Shown: positions 60,380-64,000 of the stretch, piece after piece
How positions within the stretch are numbered: position 1 is the stretch's first letter
Layout of the letters: each line of letters opens with the position of its first letter
Source of the DNA: Grifola frondosa
Lineage: Eukaryota > Basidiomycota > Agaricomycetes > Polyporales > Grifolaceae
NCBI GenBank assembly: GCA_001683735.1
Contig: LUGG01000027.1
Span: forward strand, 434,001-498,000
Direction: 5' to 3'
DNA length: 64,000 nt
The notes under the pieces: generated by a model
What the model saw: only the letters and a program-made list of their open reading frames with translations
Databases searched by the model: none
Told to the model about the DNA's origin: nothing
Translations under genes and position numbers: made by a program

Positions 60380-62199
60380 TCAAACCCGGTCCCCACGACC
60401 GATAACCTTGACCTGCAAAAGAAACAAAGCTCAGCAGTCACATATGGGGCGTAGAAAAAACAACGAACCGTGAAGCCGATCTTACGCAGCTTCTCCGCGT
60501 CGAGGATCATGCGTCCGTCAAAGACGAATGCGGGCTTGGCCATCTGGCCATAGACAAGCTCCCAGTCGATCGACTGGAACTCCTTCCACTCCGTCGCGAT
60601 GACGATTGCCTCCTTCTGCTTGCACGCCTCAAGCGCACTGTGGACAATTGTCACGGACTTCTTGACTGTAAGGCACATGTTGATTATCGCACAACAATGA
60701 GTAAAGATATCCACAAGTAACACGTACTGGATTCAAGCGGTGTGTTGGGGCACGCCTCCTGGAGGTCTTGCCAGATCTGCTCCTCCTCGACCTTGGGTCG
60801 TAGATCGTCACGTACGCACGCTCCGAGAGGAAGTCGCGGATGATCGAGATCGCCGCCGACTCGCGGGTATCGCCTGTATCTGCCTTGAATGCAAAGCCGA
60901 GTACAGCAATGTGCTACACAGCCATGTCAACATGCATATACGCATATATTTTAGATACAGCTGCACGTAAAAACACACCTTGCCAGTGATGGTGTTGAAG
61001 AGCGTGTCGACGACGGTCTTGGAGAACCGCGACTTCTGGTACTCGTTCATCTCAACCACCTGTCGCCAGTACGCCGCAACCTGGGTAGGTGCAAGCTCTC
61101 GCTAAGATACACAAGGTTGAGGATGTCCTTCTGGAAACACGAGCCGCCGAAGCCGACAGACGCGCGCAGGAATTTGGGCCCGATGCGCGAGTCGAAACCA
61201 ACTGCGTGCGCGACTTCATCGATGTTCGCGCCCGTCGCCTCGCAAATTGCGGAGAGCGCGTTGACGGAGGAGATACGCTGGGCAAGCATCGCGTTCGCGG
61301 CGAGCTTGGACAATTCTGATGACCAGAGGCCACAGTCAGAATGCGCTCCTTGCTACATAGGAGATCAGATTGGTCCAGTAAATAATGATGTTGGCAAACT
61401 TACGGGACCCAGTTAGCGTACACATCCGCAAGCGCTTTGCACGCATCCTTGCCCTCAGAGGTCTGGAGCGAACCGATTAATACACGGTCAGGGGCAAACA
61501 GGTCACTGATGGCCGTTCCCTCAGCAAGAAACTCGGGGTTGGAGAGGATATCGAAACGGATGCCGGGCTTGGAATTCGCCTCGAGGATAGTACGCATCGA
61601 CTCCGCTGTTCTGCATGGCACAGTGGACTTCTCCACGACAATCTTGTTAGACGTAGCGACAGCAGCAATGCGACGCGTTGCACTCTCAACATAGCTGCCA
61701 ACAGGCGGTGAGCGGACGCGCCACGTCAACAGACCGCGTCATAGGACGTACTGAAGATCGGCACCGAAGCCAGCTCCCACACCGCTCTTCTTGGTGGGAG
61801 TGTTCACACTGACGAAGATCAGGTCCGCCTCCCGAACGGCCTTGTCGACATCGGTCGAGAAAAAGAGGTTGCGACCGCGTGCCTGCCTGATGACGTCGAC
61901 CAGGCCGGGTTCATAGATGGGCACGTTGAAGTCGGGGCTGTTCCACGCGTCGATACGGGCCTGGTTGAGGTCGACGATGGTGACGGTGATGTGGGGGCAC
62001 TTCAACGCGATGACAGCGCAAGTCGGACCACCTTGACACCAATGTTAATCGATGGGTGAAATCAGATTTCTGACATTTCCAGCTCACCGACATATCCGGC
62101 GCCAACTGCAAGAGAACGGTGTGAGTACGCTGGGTAAACAACAAAGGAGCGAGGAAGCAACATACTGCAGCAGATCTTGGAAACTTTGACGGGGGCCAT
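60380..62199 (-). CDS. UDP-glucose 6-dehydrogenase
   Basis: Oxidises UDP-glucose to UDP-glucuronate (NAD-dependent, cytosolic), a precursor for glucuronate and xylose-containing glycans. The first exon is 62199-62166 ([11 protein letters not shown]). An 18-nt micro-exon (62105-62088) carries the Rossmann motif GAGYVG, then come exons 62031-61752, 61694-61404 and 61352 onward, with a short last exon ([10 protein letters not shown]) ending at 60380. Motifs: [56 protein letters not shown], the catalytic-Cys block [23 protein letters not shown] and [17 protein letters not shown]. Apparent single-base losses lie near 61332-61337 (before LWSSELSKL), at 61083-61085 ([12 protein letters not shown]) and at 60795-60797 ([11 protein letters not shown]). 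Each moves the frame by one, and the protein is otherwise full length. Same strand as LCB2. Confidence 0.93.
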
Positions 62200-64000
62200 T
62201 GTGGTAATGAAAGACGGATGGAAAGGAGAGAGGGCTAAGCTGGCGACGGTATAAAAGCAATGGGCACTGGGCAGAGAAGGTTGCTGAAACATTGACACGC
62301 GGCGAATCGATCTCGTCCTATCTGGCTCGCAACCGCCAAGAGAACACCCTCGGCTTGCACTGCCCGCCGTCGCGCGCCGCCCCCGTTCTTTCTCTTTCTC
62401 ACTTCTCGTCTCCGAGTTCCCTCGCCCACTCATCTGCTATACCGCCCACGCGCATTTACAACGCCTCGCTGACATGGCGGCCGGCGAAGAGACGAAGCGA
62501 ACACGCATGACAGAGCTACCATCATTTAGTCACCGCGTATGTTCTAAACCCTGAAAATTACATTGCACGTAGGCGATTTGTAGTCATGAGGATGTCTAAT
62601 GCTAGACTTCGTTGGAATCGAAGCTTTAACAACCTCGTTCCTCGCTTGGTGCACTGCGAGCGATCTGGCCCAGACGCGACTCGTGCTATCTGCGAGGCCC
62701 ATGAGCAATGGCGAACAGCCCTTTGGGCTTTAGGACGCATTGAAAGGGAGAAAGTACGCCTACAATGTATTATTATCTTCTAATGTTCACTTTATTCTAG
62801 CCATTTAGGATCCGTTTGGGCGCAGACCTTTTACGCATCGGTCTCATTCGCCGCAAAGGAAACAGGAAAGCACACATGCCGGCGGATTCAAGTTAACATG
62901 ATGGTACATCCCTCAAATACAGCTGACATTTGTAAATTGCAGGATCTGACACACGTATCCCACGTTCCGTAATCGTGCTGAACGGGCATTCGTTCGTGTC
63001 TTATGCATCCTGCCGTTCTGGTACGTCAGCGTTGTTTGTGCGGCAGTTGGCAGATGAATGCATAAGAATCGAGAACGCGATATAGTATTCTGAAATTCCC
63101 ACAGCTGAGCTCATTCGATACGAGAAGCTTCGTTATAGCTAAACCAGTGCATCCCTCGCACGGTTCGAAACACGAGACTTTTGGAATCAACGCTTCCGTG
63201 TTGCGTGATAATCATATCTGTCATAGATCCCTGCCAGCGCATGGATTTGTGCGTGATGCATCAACCCGAACTTCAGCTGATCTATTCTTACACCCCAACA
63301 AACATTTGTCGGATTGCGGCACGCACGAGCTTGATGTGCCCTCCAATCGCGGCAACGGAGAAACGTCGGGAGTCTGAATCGTCAGTCCCATCCTGAGAGG
63401 CAGTGCACGGCAGTGATATCTCCGAAGGCAGACGAGCATAGATCATCTATCACGAGTTCCGGCGCTGCATGTTCAAACCCACACGCTGCTGTAACAAAAG
63501 AGTGCTGAGCAATGTCATCGTTGTGTATGTCCTGCTTTACGGTGTGTTTCGCGGTAATACATTGCAGCTCAATCCCACTCTACATGAGCGTTGGTAAGAG
63601 ACTTTCCGACATCACCTAAACACTCATAGAGCTACTCCTGCGAACCAATCGCGATACGTTGCACCGAATTTCTGGTAGCGATAGGAAGAGTGAGCAGAGG
63701 ATCACTTGACTTAGCCCTAGACGCGTCGTATGTATTGGGCGCTAACGCGTCTGTGGCTGAAAAAGAGTCCGTACTCCGTTGTGACATTGGCTTTCCAACA
63801 TGCAGAATACCTTCATTAGATTTTAAAAAAATCACTACACAGATCACACCGGATTGGCATGTTGCATTTGAAGATTGGAATCGAACCCGTTCGTCAGATG
63901 GAAAACATTACAAAGTGTTTTATACACATTTTGAATTTCAGCGCCCATTGGTAACCGCTCCGGTGGGTTCTTAGCAGCTGCACAATTAATTTTGCGTTTC
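62200..64000. other. Right-end region without a secure gene
   Basis: The first about 250 bases should be the UGD1 promoter. A weak three-exon plus-strand candidate spans about 62474-62936. Its central part is 62588-62759 (MRMSNARLRWNRSFNNLVPR, basic, helical), with a possible last exon IRLGADLLRIGLIRRKGNRK. The exon 1-2 join is out of phase by one and the family is not recognised. A second frame, 63690-63974 plus (94 codons, DWHVAFEDWNRTRSSDGKHY), is also unassigned. Nothing from the duplicated region recurs here. Confidence 0.3.

Noticed and set aside
63860..63920. tRNA gene suggested by a GGGTTCGATTCC-like string on the minus strand
   Set aside because: The flanks do not form a T stem or acceptor stem, and no D or anticodon arm fits upstream.

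Overview
This window looks like nuclear DNA of an agaricomycete (mushroom-forming) fungus. Genes are cut by many 45-60 nt GT-AG introns. The right end carries recognisable fungal housekeeping genes (tRNA-dihydrouridine synthase DUS3, serine palmitoyltransferase LCB2, UDP-glucose dehydrogenase) and a DUF6533-type membrane protein. The left three quarters holds fungal NLR-like genes (C2-like / helical / NACHT / WD40), a layout common in Agaricomycetes. The order Polyporales is a guess.

Layout. About 1-42.8 kb is an old, diverged segmental-duplication landscape. One module, an NLR gene head-to-head with DUS3 followed by several kb of non-genic blocks, occurs repeatedly. Two copies lie in the same orientation about 18 kb apart (DUS3 piece 12.2 -> NLR 30.1-25.2 kb; DUS3 piece 30.4 -> NLR 47.8-42.8 kb). 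A third is inverted at the left end (DUS3 piece 1.8-1.0, NLR 2.4-7.4, 3' flank 7.4-9.6 kb). I name the shared blocks X, Y, T, R, M, Q and tail. Only the last module keeps a full-length DUS3 (48.76-51.44 kb); the other DUS3 copies are fragments. Block X/Y of the middle module also contains a piece of DNA topoisomerase I with its intron. I recognise no transposase, reverse transcriptase, rRNA, tRNA or CRISPR.

From 48.8 kb on the DNA is ordinary: DUS3 (+), a USP25/28-like UBA-UIM-UCH protein without a visible catalytic Cys (-), a multi-intron DUF6533 membrane protein (+), LCB2 (-), UGD1 (-), then about 1.8 kb with nothing secure.

Caution on reading frames. Every conserved single-copy gene here, including essential ones, carries one to three apparent single-base deletions, usually at a short homopolymer. 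The same signature breaks the three NLR genes. The simplest reading is uncorrected long-read assembly errors, so I annotate these genes as CDS with marked frame breaks and not as proven pseudogenes.

How the genes relate: the NLRs are predicted intracellular receptors (non-self recognition / regulated cell death). DUS3 is a tRNA modifier whose proximity to the NLRs looks like passive hitchhiking in the duplication. LCB2, UGD1 and the rest are independent neighbours.
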